Translations under genes and position numbers: made by a program
Origin: an uncultured Aquabacterium sp.
GTDB taxonomy: Bacteria > Pseudomonadota > Gammaproteobacteria > Burkholderiales > Burkholderiaceae_C
Length of the DNA: 64,000 nt
NCBI RefSeq assembly: GCF_947366995.1
Contig: NZ_CANBCC010000001.1
Location: 124,001-188,000, forward strand
Reading direction: 5' to 3'
Shown here: in pieces, positions 1-7,862 of the stretch
Position numbering within the stretch: the stretch's first letter is position 1
Layout: the number at the start of each line of letters is the position of its first letter
Notes under the pieces: model-generated
Seen by the model: the letters and a program-made list of their open reading frames with translations, nothing else
The model's database searches: none
What the model was told of the DNA's origin: nothing

Positions 1-960
1 CGTGGTGATCTGCTCGACCGAGGCCGCCGTCTGCTGCAATTGACCGGCCGACACGATGGTGCGCTGATTCAGGTCGCCATTGCCATGGGCGATGTCCGCG
101 GTGTCGCTGCGCAGGTGAGAGACCCCCCGGCGCGCATCGCGGACGATGGCAGTGAAGTTGGCGTTCACCTGTGTGAGGGCCTCTGACAGTCGGCCGATCT
201 CGTCATGGTGTGCCGAAGCCACCTCGGCGGTCAGGTTGCCGCCCGCCATCTGATGCACAGACCGGGTGAGCGAGGCGATCGGGCGCAGCACCTGGCGTGT
301 CAGATAGAACCCACCGAGCAGCGCGCAGCCTCCAGCGGCCGTCAGACCCAGTGTCAGCATGCCCGCCGACGGGGACGCGGGCCCACCGGCCTGGTACGCG
401 CCCAGGAGAAAACCCAGCAAGCCCAGGCTGCCGGACATCAATGCCATCCTGCCCTTCAACCCCGGCTGCAGACGATCCAGCGCGCGAGCCAGCGGATGGG
501 TGGGCAACAGGTGACCCCGGTCGAGCTTCAGCGGGCCGCTCATGTCGCCACCAGCCTTCATGCGCTGGTACAGCGCTTCGGCCTCTGCCACGGCGGCACG
601 GTCCGGCCGGTTACGCACCGACATGTAGCCGGTGAGCTCGCCGCGTGCGTCCAGCAGCGGGGTCACGTTGGCTTTCACCCAGTAGAAGTCACCGTTCTTG
701 CGCCGGTTCTTCACCATGCCGGACCACGGCAGGCCTTGCGAGATCGTGGCCCACATGTCCCGGAAGGCCTCTTCCGGCATGTCGGGGTGACGGATCACGT
801 TGTGCGGTTGCCCGAGCAACTCGTCCTTGGTGAAGCCGCTGACTTCGATGAAGCTGGGATTGCAGTAGCAGATGCGGCCCTTGAGGTCCGTCGTGGTGAC
901 GAGGGAGTCACCCTCGGCAAACAGGACCTCGTTTTGAGTGACGGGGAGATTTGACCGCAT
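1..960 (-). CDS. Methyl-accepting chemotaxis protein with N-terminal PAS domain (Aer-like), 3' end outside window
   Basis: The 320 visible residues are the N-terminal part of a chemoreceptor; the signalling tip lies beyond the left edge. Residues 10-120 form a PAS domain of the Aer energy-taxis type (FIEVSGFTKDELLG, HNVIRHPDMP, NGDFYWVKANVTP). A hydrophobic double span around residues 175-225 is followed by a HAMP segment (LRPIASL, GNLTAEV) and the start of the methyl-accepting region (QLQQTAASVEQIT). There is no periplasmic ligand domain, so the input is probably a PAS-bound cofactor such as FAD sensed in the cytoplasm; that is inferred from Aer, not seen. The ATG is supported by a sigma-28-like promoter just upstream. 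No good Shine-Dalgarno sequence is visible. Confidence 0.9.
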   Translation of the reverse strand, partial: MRSNLPVTQNEVLFAEGDSLVTTTDLKGRICYCNPSFIEVSGFTKDELLGQPHNVIRHPDMPEEAFRDMWATISQGLPWSGMVKNRRKNGDFYWVKANVTPLLDARGELTGYMSVRNRPDRAAVAEAEALYQRMKAGGDMSGPLKLDRGHLLPTHPLARALDRLQPGLKGRMALMSGSLGLLGFLLGAYQAGGPASPSAGMLTLGLTAAGGCALLGGFYLTRQVLRPIASLTRSVHQMAGGNLTAEVASAHHDEIGRLSEALTQVNANFTAIVRDARRGVSHLRSDTADIAHGNGDLNQRTIVSAGQLQQTAASVEQITT

Positions 961-991
961 TTGTGACGCCGTGTAACAAACAGGCAACTGA

Positions 992-1018
992 TTATCTGCA
1001 CGGACGCAGGGATGTCTA
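992..1018 (-). promoter_or_regulatory. Candidate sigma-28 (FliA) promoter of the chemoreceptor gene
   Basis: Read on the minus strand, a -10 element GCAGATAA (992-999; consensus GCCGATAA) is preceded by an 11-base spacer and a weak -35 TAGACATC (1011-1018; consensus TAAAGTTT). The -10 differs from consensus by one base and lies about 30 bases before the ATG. Chemoreceptor genes are typical FliA targets. The -35 is poor, so this call is moderate. Confidence 0.45.
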
Positions 1019-1170
1019 GGGTTTGCCCGAGTGGTGGCTGGTAACGCTCGGTTTCTGTCAGCGCTGCGTCATGCTCGTGCGCAGATCGCGCAGGCGATGG
1101 GGGCAGTGGCCCGGTGCGGCGCGTACATAATCGGCGGCTTCAACAAGTCGGGTCTCCAGGCTGTACTTTC

Positions 1171-3165
1171 ATGTGGCGTGTTCGAGCGGTTGTCAGGTGT
1201 TTGGGGATGTGCTTTGCCGTGGCCGGTACCGCCGCTGCACGTGCCGATGTGCGCACGCCCTCCGAAGACGACTACTACGCCAACATCCCGGTGGTCTTGA
1301 CAGCCAGCCGGCTCGAGCAGCCGCTCAATGAAGCGCCGGGTGCGATCACGGTGGTCGATCGCAAGACCATCCGCCAGTCGGGCGCGCGCACGGTGGCCGA
1401 GGTGCTGCGACTGGTGCCGGGCTATGTCTCCAGCGGCTGGAACGGTGCCAACCCGCTCGCCGCCTACCATGTGCCGCTGGATGACTTCGGCACGCGCAAC
1501 CTGGTGCTGATCGATGGCCGCTCGATCTATTCCTCGGCCTATCTGGGTGACACGCACCGCGGCATGATGGGCGTGATGCTCGAGGACATCGAGCGCATCG
1601 AGGTGCTGCGCGGGGCCAACTCGGCCGCCTATGGTGCCAACGCCATGTTCGGCGTGATCAACATCATCACGCGGCACAGCGCCGACACGGTGGGTGGCGA
1701 ATTGGGTGTGACCCTCGGCAACGACGGCATCTTCGACAAGCGGGCGCGTGTGGGCGCCGGCAACGAGGTGGCCAGCTTCCGGTTGTCGGCCGGGGAACAG
1801 CGCGACACCGGATACGAGAACGCCTACGACAACAAACGCCTCAGCCAGCTCAATGGCCGGATGGACCTGCGCCCGTCTTCGGTGGATGAAGTGATGCTGG
1901 CCAGCGGGGTGTCCTACCTGGCCGCCGGGGAAGGGTACAGCGCCACCGACGACGGCAACCCGTACCACACGATCCACAGCCGCGACATGTATCTGCAGGT
2001 GGACTGGCGACGCCAGCTTGCGGACTCCGACGAGCTCAAGGTATCGGCCAGCTTCATGGAGGACCGCAAGAAGGATTACGCGCTGTCGCCCAACCGCAAG
2101 CTCACCAGCAGTCCGCCGGTTCCCGGCGCCAGCGTGATCTGGGACTATGGCGCCCTGGGCCGACGGACCAACGTCGAGGCGCAGCGCCGTTTCGGTCTCG
2201 GCAACACGGTGCGCGCGCTGGTCGGACTGGGCTTCAAGGACGAGCGCGCCAAGTCGGAAGCCCTGTACAACAACACGGCATGGCAGTCCTTCCAGGAAGC
2301 CCGCGCGTTTGGCACGGTCGAGTGGCGTATGACGCCCCAGTGGTTGTTCAACGCGGGCCTGTTCGTGGGCAACCACAGCCTGGCGGGCACGTATGCGACG
2401 CCGCGCCTGATGGCGAACTGGTTGCTTGCGCCAGGGCACACGCTGCGTTTTGGCGCGACGGAATCGGTGCGCGCGCCCAACCTGTCCGAGTATGTGGCCG
2501 ACATCCGGCACTACACGACGGACGGTGCGCTTTACCAGCACGAATACGCAGCGACCGGCAAGGTGCAGCCCGAGAAGCTCAAGAGCATCGAGCTGGGCTA
2601 TGTGGGCCGTTTGCCGGATTACCGCCTGACGTTCGACGTGCGGCTTTTCAGGGAGCAACTGGATGACTTCATCGTGGCCCGGTTGCCCAGCCAGCGACAC
2701 CGTGAAACAGGCAAGCGGGCGCGGGACTACCTGAACTACACCGATCTCCTGGTCACCGGCGGGGAGTACCAGATTCGTTGGAAGCCGGCCGGCGACACGG
2801 AGCTGTGGCTGAATCAGACGTTCACCGAGACCAAGTGGGACAACGTCAACTATCAGATCAGCGATGAGCGCCGCCCTCCGCGGCACCACACGACGATCGC
2901 GTGGTTTCAGCGGCTGACACAGCAACTGGAACTCAGCGTGATTCACGAGCGGCTGGGCGGCATGACATGGCGCTATGACCGCGACTGGATGCCGTTCTCC
3001 TACCGCACCGACGTGCGCCTGGCGCGGACTTTCCGCCTGGCCGACAGCAAGGCCGAGGCAGCGCTCACCGTCCAGTCGCTCGAAGGTGATCAGGATGCGT
3101 TTCTGGTCAGCCGTGGTTTCGAGTTGTCCCGGCGCGTGTTCGTCACGCTGAAGCTGGAGATCTGA
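1171..3165 (+). CDS. TonB-dependent outer-membrane receptor
   Basis: A 664-residue protein with a signal peptide (residues 1-26, ending AAARA). A plug domain follows at about 35-170 (LTASRLEQPLNEAPGAITVV, SGARTVAEVLRLVPGY, ERIEVLRGANSAAYGANAMFGVIN) and then a 22-strand-type beta-barrel. It would import or sense an unknown ligand using TonB energy. It ends in KLEI rather than the usual terminal aromatic residue. A GTG at 1114 is in frame, but ATG 1171 places the signal peptide at the N-terminus. The next two genes follow almost without gaps, so it is the first gene of an operon with a binding protein and a diguanylate cyclase. No cobalamin-riboswitch-like sequence was seen in 961-1170. Similar receptors are often labelled vitamin B12 or colicin receptors, but the ligand cannot be told from sequence. 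Confidence 0.9.
   Translation: MWRVRAVVRCLGMCFAVAGTAAARADVRTPSEDDYYANIPVVLTASRLEQPLNEAPGAITVVDRKTIRQSGARTVAEVLRLVPGYVSSGWNGANPLAAYHVPLDDFGTRNLVLIDGRSIYSSAYLGDTHRGMMGVMLEDIERIEVLRGANSAAYGANAMFGVINIITRHSADTVGGELGVTLGNDGIFDKRARVGAGNEVASFRLSAGEQRDTGYENAYDNKRLSQLNGRMDLRPSSVDEVMLASGVSYLAAGEGYSATDDGNPYHTIHSRDMYLQVDWRRQLADSDELKVSASFMEDRKKDYALSPNRKLTSSPPVPGASVIWDYGALGRRTNVEAQRRFGLGNTVRALVGLGFKDERAKSEALYNNTAWQSFQEARAFGTVEWRMTPQWLFNAGLFVGNHSLAGTYATPRLMANWLLAPGHTLRFGATESVRAPNLSEYVADIRHYTTDGALYQHEYAATGKVQPEKLKSIELGYVGRLPDYRLTFDVRLFREQLDDFIVARLPSQRHRETGKRARDYLNYTDLLVTGGEYQIRWKPAGDTELWLNQTFTETKWDNVNYQISDERRPPRHHTTIAWFQRLTQQLELSVIHERLGGMTWRYDRDWMPFSYRTDVRLARTFRLADSKAEAALTVQSLEGDQDAFLVSRGFELSRRVFVTLKLEI
3156..3159 (+). 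promoter_or_regulatory. Shine-Dalgarno sequence supporting a CTG start
   Basis: GGAG lies inside the last codons of the TonB receptor gene, 7 bases before CTG 3167. The reading frame of the next gene is closed by a TGA at 3149-3151, so the start must lie after it. No ATG, GTG or TTG occurs between that stop and TTG 3212, which would cut off the hydrophobic leader. Confidence 0.5.
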
Positions 3166-3166
3166 T

Positions 3167-4105
3167 CTGATCAACCGGCGCCAGTCACTGCTGCTTGCCG
3201 CGGGCGCCGCGTTGGCCGGAGCGACCCTGCCCCTGCGCGCGGCGGGCGATTCGGTGTGGGTGCTGCCCTCGGACGCAGGTGGGGCGCACGCCGAAGCGCT
3301 GTCTGCGTTGCAGGTGGCGTGGCGCCAGTCGGGCCGGCGCGGTGATCTCATCGTTCTGGAATCGGGGCAGCTGCCTGCAGAGGGGCATCCCGGCGCAGTG
3401 GTCACCCTGGGCAGCGGCGCGTTGCGGCAGGTGCACAGCCGTGCCGAGCTGCAGGCCGACTGGGCCCGCGTGCCGGTGCTGGCGGCGCTGATCCCGCGCG
3501 AGGCCTTCACGGCGATCTGGCGGCGTCCGCCTGCCTGGGTGTCGGCGGTCTACCTCGACCAGCCGCCCGAGCGCTACATGGAACTCATCCGCAGGGTGTT
3601 TCCGAAGTCCTCGCGTGTGGGCGTGTTGCTGGGGCCCGACGGCCAGGCCATGCGCCAGGTGCTGGCGGAAGAGGCCAGTGAGCGCGGTTTGCAGCTGACC
3701 CCGGTGACCGTCGGCCATCCCGACATGCTGTACGCCGCGCTGCGCACGGCCCTGGCGGACAGCGACGTGCTGCTCGTGCTACCGGACAGCACCGTGGCCG
3801 ATGCCGGTGCGCTTCAGCGCGTGCTGATCGCGGCGTACCGGCAGCGCGTACCGGTGGTCGCCTATTCACCTGCCCTGGTTCGTTCCGGGGCAGCCCTTGG
3901 TCTGTATGCGAGCCCGGCCCAGGTGGGACGGCAGGTGGCATCGATGTTGAAGCACGCTCCACAAGCCCAGAACTGGCCAGCGTCCCGCCTGGCGGATGGT
4001 TTCATGATTGCGGCCAACGAACAGGTGTGCCGATCCTTGGGGCTCGACGTGCCTGAGCCCGTTGCACTGGCCGAACTGATTCGGCGACAGGAGGGTGGGC
4101 GGTGA
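3167..4105 (+). CDS. Periplasmic ABC-type substrate-binding protein (PF04392-like), orphan, apparent CTG start
   Basis: About 312 residues if translation begins at CTG 3167. That start restores a classical leader (INRRQSLLLAAGAALAGA, then LRAAG) which the TTG at 3212 would remove. The mature part has the two-lobed periplasmic binding fold of the ABC_sub_bind family: SSRVGVLLGPDGQAM, DSDVLLVLPDSTVAD, RVPVVAYSPALVRSGAALGL and a YASPAQVGRQ segment. No ABC permease or ATPase is nearby, so it is probably a sensor partner rather than a transporter subunit. Its stop overlaps the GTG start of the downstream diguanylate cyclase by four bases (GTGA), implying translational coupling. The twin Arg at residues 4-5 could suggest Tat export, but the motif is incomplete. 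The family assignment is by pattern only. Confidence 0.8.
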   Translation: MINRRQSLLLAAGAALAGATLPLRAAGDSVWVLPSDAGGAHAEALSALQVAWRQSGRRGDLIVLESGQLPAEGHPGAVVTLGSGALRQVHSRAELQADWARVPVLAALIPREAFTAIWRRPPAWVSAVYLDQPPERYMELIRRVFPKSSRVGVLLGPDGQAMRQVLAEEASERGLQLTPVTVGHPDMLYAALRTALADSDVLLVLPDSTVADAGALQRVLIAAYRQRVPVVAYSPALVRSGAALGLYASPAQVGRQVASMLKHAPQAQNWPASRLADGFMIAANEQVCRSLGLDVPEPVALAELIRRQEGGR

Positions 4106-5436
4106 GCTTGAGCCTGGGCGGAATGCGCGCGCGCCTGTGGATTGCCACGGCGCTGCCGGCGCTGCTGGTGATCGTGATGCTGGTGATCGGTTTTGCGTAC
4201 CGGTATGGTGACCGCATGGCCGATGCCCTGACGGACCGGGGCGTGGCCTCGGCGCGCCAGCTCGGCAGTGCCGCGGAGTTCATGGTGTTCGCCGGCGACC
4301 GCGAAGGGCTGGGCCGGCTCGCCGAGGCGGCCATTCGCAACGACGCGCAGCTGCACGCGGTGGCCGTGTACGACGCACATGGCCAGCTTCTGGCCTCGGC
4401 CGGCAAGCTGGAGGGCCAGCCTTCGCTGGGTGCGGCGCTGGATGTGCAGCTCGGCGATCGCCTGCGCGTGGAGTTGCCGATCTACCCCACCATCGCGCCC
4501 ACCGATGACCTCTATACCCCCACGCCGTCGGCCGGCATTGCCTATGGGCAGGGCGCCCGGCTGGTGGGCCATGCCGTGCTCGAGGTGTCGCTCGACAGGC
4601 TGGCGCAGCAGCAGCGCGAGCTGTTGCTCTGGTCGCTCGTCACCGCGGCAGGCGGGCTGGTGCTGGCCGGCGGGCTGGCGACCTTGCTCGCATCGCGGGT
4701 GACGGCACAGATCACCGCCATCAACGACGTGGTGACGCGGGTCGGTCAGGGGGCACTGGACGAGCGGATCGACGGGGTGCGCAGCGGCGTGCTGGCGTCG
4801 CTGGCAGAAGGCATCAACGCGATGATCGGGCGCATCGCGGCCACGCAGGAAGAGTTGCAGTTCCGCGTCGAGCAGGCCACCCGGGAGTTGCGACACCAGA
4901 AGGAGGCCGCAGAGCAGGCGGCCCGCACGGACACGTTGACAGGCACCGCGACACGGCTGGCCTTTACCGAAGTGGCCGAAGTCGAGATGCAGCGCGCGCT
5001 GCGCTACCGCAACGACCTCTCCCTGCTGATGCTCGACCTGGACCACTTCAAGGGCATCAACGACGAGCACGGGCACGTCACCGGTGACGCGGTGCTGGTG
5101 CACTTCGCCCAGGTGGTGCAGCAACAGATCCGCAACATGGACCTGCTGGCGCGGTTGGGCGGCGAGGAGTTCGTGGTGCTGCTGCCCAATGTCAATGCCG
5201 AGCAGGCCGCCGTGCTGGCCGAGCGCATTCGCGGTGCCGTGAGTGAGAGCCGCCTGATGGCCAATGGCCGACCGCTGCGCTTCAGCGTCAGCATTGGCGT
5301 GGCGCAGTTCGACTGGCGTGAACTGAGCCTGACGCGCTGGATGTCGCGCGCCGATGCCGCGCTGTACCGGGCAAAGGAGCAGGGGCGCAATTGCGTGGTG
5401 CGGGAGGGCGGCTCACCTGCCTTGGGTGCTCAGTGA
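4102..5436 (+). CDS. Membrane-bound diguanylate cyclase (periplasmic sensor, HAMP, GGDEF)
   Basis: 444 residues. TM1 at about 13-33 and TM2 at about 170-195 flank a periplasmic sensor of roughly 135 residues. A HAMP domain (195-245) and a coiled coil (RVEQATRELRHQKEAAEQAA) lead into a GGDEF domain from about residue 275. The active-site loop is GGEEF (353-357), an active variant in known cyclases. An RxxD inhibitory site (RNMD, 344-347) lies exactly five residues before it, so the enzyme should make c-di-GMP from two GTP under product inhibition. It starts with GTG overlapping the stop of the binding-protein gene. The layout suggests that the periplasmic binding protein reports to this cyclase; that is inference from operon structure. 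Confidence 0.92.
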   Translation: MSLSLGGMRARLWIATALPALLVIVMLVIGFAYRYGDRMADALTDRGVASARQLGSAAEFMVFAGDREGLGRLAEAAIRNDAQLHAVAVYDAHGQLLASAGKLEGQPSLGAALDVQLGDRLRVELPIYPTIAPTDDLYTPTPSAGIAYGQGARLVGHAVLEVSLDRLAQQQRELLLWSLVTAAGGLVLAGGLATLLASRVTAQITAINDVVTRVGQGALDERIDGVRSGVLASLAEGINAMIGRIAATQEELQFRVEQATRELRHQKEAAEQAARTDTLTGTATRLAFTEVAEVEMQRALRYRNDLSLLMLDLDHFKGINDEHGHVTGDAVLVHFAQVVQQQIRNMDLLARLGGEEFVVLLPNVNAEQAAVLAERIRGAVSESRLMANGRPLRFSVSIGVAQFDWRELSLTRWMSRADAALYRAKEQGRNCVVREGGSPALGAQ

Positions 5437-5475
5437 AGCGTTTGAGCGGCTGAAGGCCTCTGCGTCGTATTCAGC

Positions 5476-6162
5476 TCAGCGCTGCACCATCTTCTGCGCC
5501 TGCGCGATGAAGGCCGCCGAGCCCTTGTCGTCTTCCACCAGGCTCTGCACCTTGACGGGCACGGCCACGCCGCGCTGGCAGGCGGGCCGGGCCTTCATCG
5601 CGTCCAGCCAGCGCTGCAGGTGCGTCAGGCCCTCGACCGACACCCCGGACCAGCGGTGCGTGCGCACCCAGCACCAGTTGGCAATGTCGGCCACCGACAG
5701 GGCATCGCCCGCCAGCCACTCGGTCTGCGCCAGTTGCGCATCGAGCACCTCGAACAGCCGGCGCGACTCGTTCTGATACCGGTCGATGGCGGGTTGGATC
5801 TTTTCGGGGAAGTAGCGGAAGAACACGTTCGCCTGGCCCATCATCGGCCCCACACCCCCCATCTGGAACATCAGCCACTGCATGACGCGCGAGCGGCCCT
5901 TGACGTCGCTCGGTATCAGCGTGCCGGTCTTCTCCGCCAGGTACACCAGGATGGCGCCGGATTCGAACACCGCAAAGTCGTCGGCTTCCCGGTCCACGAT
6001 GACCGGGATCCGTCCGTTGGGGTTGAGCTTCAGGAACCACGGCTGCTTCTGTTCGCCCGAGGCCAGGTCGATGGCGTGCACCGTGTAGGGCAGGCCCATC
6101 TCTTCGAGGGCCACGGAAACCTTGTGCCCATTGGGCGTGGCGGCGGTGTACAGGTCGATCAT
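5476..6162 (-). CDS. Glutathione S-transferase family protein, YfcG/YghU-like disulfide-bond oxidoreductase
   Basis: 228 residues with an N-terminal thioredoxin fold (1-85) and an all-helical C-terminal domain (90-210). The motif T9-P-N11-G-H-K matches the YfcG/YghU (Nu-class) active site, where Thr and Asn bind glutathione instead of a catalytic Tyr/Ser/Cys. [11 protein letters not shown] and [11 protein letters not shown] form the remainder of the GSH site. Likely cytosolic, reducing small disulfides with two GSH. It lies two bases downstream of the second GST gene and is probably cotranscribed with it. The gene converges on the diguanylate cyclase with 39 bases between the stops and no obvious terminator. 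Confidence 0.88.
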   Translation of the reverse strand: MIDLYTAATPNGHKVSVALEEMGLPYTVHAIDLASGEQKQPWFLKLNPNGRIPVIVDREADDFAVFESGAILVYLAEKTGTLIPSDVKGRSRVMQWLMFQMGGVGPMMGQANVFFRYFPEKIQPAIDRYQNESRRLFEVLDAQLAQTEWLAGDALSVADIANWCWVRTHRWSGVSVEGLTHLQRWLDAMKARPACQRGVAVPVKVQSLVEDDKGSAAFIAQAQKMVQR

Positions 6163-6164
6163 GG

Positions 6165-6797
6165 TCAGGCTTTCAGGCTGGGCCGCTCGGCCAGCGCCGC
6201 GCGCCAGCGTGCGAGGTGGGGATGGGCTTCACCCGGCTTGAAGCGGATGATGCGTGCAAAGTCGACCAGCACCACGGCGGTGATGTCGGCCAGCGTGAAG
6301 TGGTCGGTCGCAATAAAGTCGCGGCCGGCCAGATGCGTGTTCAGCGTGTCGAAGAAGCGCAGTGCGCGCGCCAGGCCGCGGGCTCCCAGTTCCGGAATCT
6401 GCGGCACCGCGGCTTCGCCGGTCAGGGCCCGGTCCTTCATGGCGGGGCTCGTGTTGCGGAAGGCTTCCGCCACCGCCAGCATCCCTTCGAACTCCAGCCG
6501 CGCGTTCCAGCTGGCCACCTGCGCCTTCTCGATCGGCGTACGTCCCAGCATCGGTGGCTCAGGGTAGACCGCTTCGGCCCAGGCCCAGATGGCCGCGTTG
6601 TCGGGCAGCACGGTGCCGTCGTCCAGCTTCAGGGCAGGCACGGTGCATTGCGGGTTGAGCGCCCTGAACGCCTCGCCCAGCTGCTCACCTCGCACCAGGT
6701 CAATCTGCACCGTGTGATGCGGAATGGCTTTCTCTGCCAGCAGGATGCGGGCGCGGCGGGGGCTGGGCGCCGTGGCGCAGTCGTAGAGCGTGATCAT
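6165..6797 (-). CDS. Glutathione S-transferase family protein
   Basis: 210 residues. N-terminal thioredoxin fold ([34 protein letters not shown] with the cis-Pro; [10 protein letters not shown]) and helical C-terminal domain ending in the usual [10 protein letters not shown] segment. Cys7 and Ser12 are candidate catalytic residues. The substrate cannot be predicted. ATG 6797 places the thioredoxin beta-strand at residue 2 as in relatives; an in-frame ATG at 6806 would add three residues. The two tandem GSTs share little beyond the fold, so this is not a recent duplication. Confidence 0.85.
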   Translation of the reverse strand: MITLYDCATAPSPRRARILLAEKAIPHHTVQIDLVRGEQLGEAFRALNPQCTVPALKLDDGTVLPDNAAIWAWAEAVYPEPPMLGRTPIEKAQVASWNARLEFEGMLAVAEAFRNTSPAMKDRALTGEAAVPQIPELGARGLARALRFFDTLNTHLAGRDFIATDHFTLADITAVVLVDFARIIRFKPGEAHPHLARWRAALAERPSLKA

Positions 6798-6853
6798 GCG
6801 GAGCATCGTGCCGGATGCCGCGCACCCGGCCCATGCGGGATACACCCCATGGC

Positions 6854-7861
6854 TCACCCGTAGGTGATGCCGCTCGTCTTGCCACCGAACACGCGGTAGA
6901 CGAACACCGTGTAGCCCGCAATCGCCGGCAGGCTGATGGCAGTGCCCACCAGAATGATCTTGAGCGAGGACGGTGCGCTCGCTACCTCCCACACCGTGAG
7001 CCGGTCGAGCAGCACATAGGGGTACAGGCTGTAGGCCAGCCCGAACGCCCCGAGCACCAGCACACTGACGGCCAGCACGAGCGGCAGCCACGCGAGCCGG
7101 GCCTGCGGCCCACGGATGCGATGGGAGTTCAGCAGCCCGCGCAGCGCCACCAGGGCCATGCCCGCCATCAGGGGCACGGGCAGCAGGGCCAGCAGGTTGG
7201 GCAAGGTGAACCAGCGCCCGGCCACCGTGGGGCTGACCAGCGGCGTGGCGATCGACACCAGCGCAAGGGCCAGCACCAGGCCCGGCCAGGCGATCTTGGC
7301 CCAGCGCACCGCGCGCTCCTGCAAGGCTCCGTCCGTCTTGAGGATGAGCCAGCAGGCGCCCAGCAGCACGTAGGCCGCCGGCACCGCAATCGCCACCCCG
7401 GCGGCGAATGCCAGGGCCATCGGCCCTTCGGCCAGCCCAGTGACGTAGCGGCCCAGCATCCAGCCCTGCGCCAGCGACGCCAGCAGCGAGCCCGCAAAGA
7501 AGGCGGCGTTCCACAGCGGCTTCTGCTGGGCGCGCGCCTTGACCCGGAAGTCGAAGGCCACCCCGCGCAGGATCAGACCCAGCAGCATCAGCGCCACCGG
7601 GATGTACAGCGCCTGCAGGATCACCCCGTGCGCCTTCGGGAAGGCGATGAGCAGCAGGCCGACGCCGAGCACCAGCCAGGTCTCGTTGGCGTCCCAGAAC
7701 GGGCCGATGGAGGAGACCATCTCGTCGCGCTCGGCGTCGTCGTGCGCACGCGGCAGCAGCATCCCGACGCCGAGGTCATAGCCATCGAGCGCCACGTAAG
7801 CGAGCATGGACACGCCCATCAGCAGCCAGAACAGCACGGGCAGGAAGGTGTCGAAGTCCAT
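6854..7861 (-). CDS. cydB: Cytochrome bd-type quinol oxidase subunit II
   Basis: 335 residues, polytopic (about eight hydrophobic spans) and standard length for CydB. The N-terminal DLGVGMLLPRAHDDAERDEM and GPFWDANETWLVLG motifs are diagnostic. Subunit II supports the haem-containing subunit I in oxidising quinol and reducing O2 to water with high affinity. It starts one base after the cydA stop. No cydX-like small ORF is visible in the short gap before the GST gene. Confidence 0.95.
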   Translation of the reverse strand: MDFDTFLPVLFWLLMGVSMLAYVALDGYDLGVGMLLPRAHDDAERDEMVSSIGPFWDANETWLVLGVGLLLIAFPKAHGVILQALYIPVALMLLGLILRGVAFDFRVKARAQQKPLWNAAFFAGSLLASLAQGWMLGRYVTGLAEGPMALAFAAGVAIAVPAAYVLLGACWLILKTDGALQERAVRWAKIAWPGLVLALALVSIATPLVSPTVAGRWFTLPNLLALLPVPLMAGMALVALRGLLNSHRIRGPQARLAWLPLVLAVSVLVLGAFGLAYSLYPYVLLDRLTVWEVASAPSSLKIILVGTAISLPAIAGYTVFVYRVFGGKTSGITYG

Positions 7862-7862
7862 C

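Noticed and set aside
961..1170. Possible cobalamin or other riboswitch before the TonB receptor
   Set aside because: I found no B12-box-like sequence or strong nested stems, so none is claimed.
1069..3510. Antisense open frame of about 813 codons opposite the TonB receptor gene
   Set aside because: It mirrors the receptor gene, lacks recognisable domains and is an effect of high GC at third positions.
5476..6797. Tandem duplication of glutathione transferases
   Set aside because: The two proteins share only the fold; active-site motifs (TPNG against CATAPS) differ, so a recent duplication is not supported.
6798..6853. cydX-like small gene after cydB
   Set aside because: Only about 56 bases lie between cydB and the GST gene and no short membrane ORF fits.
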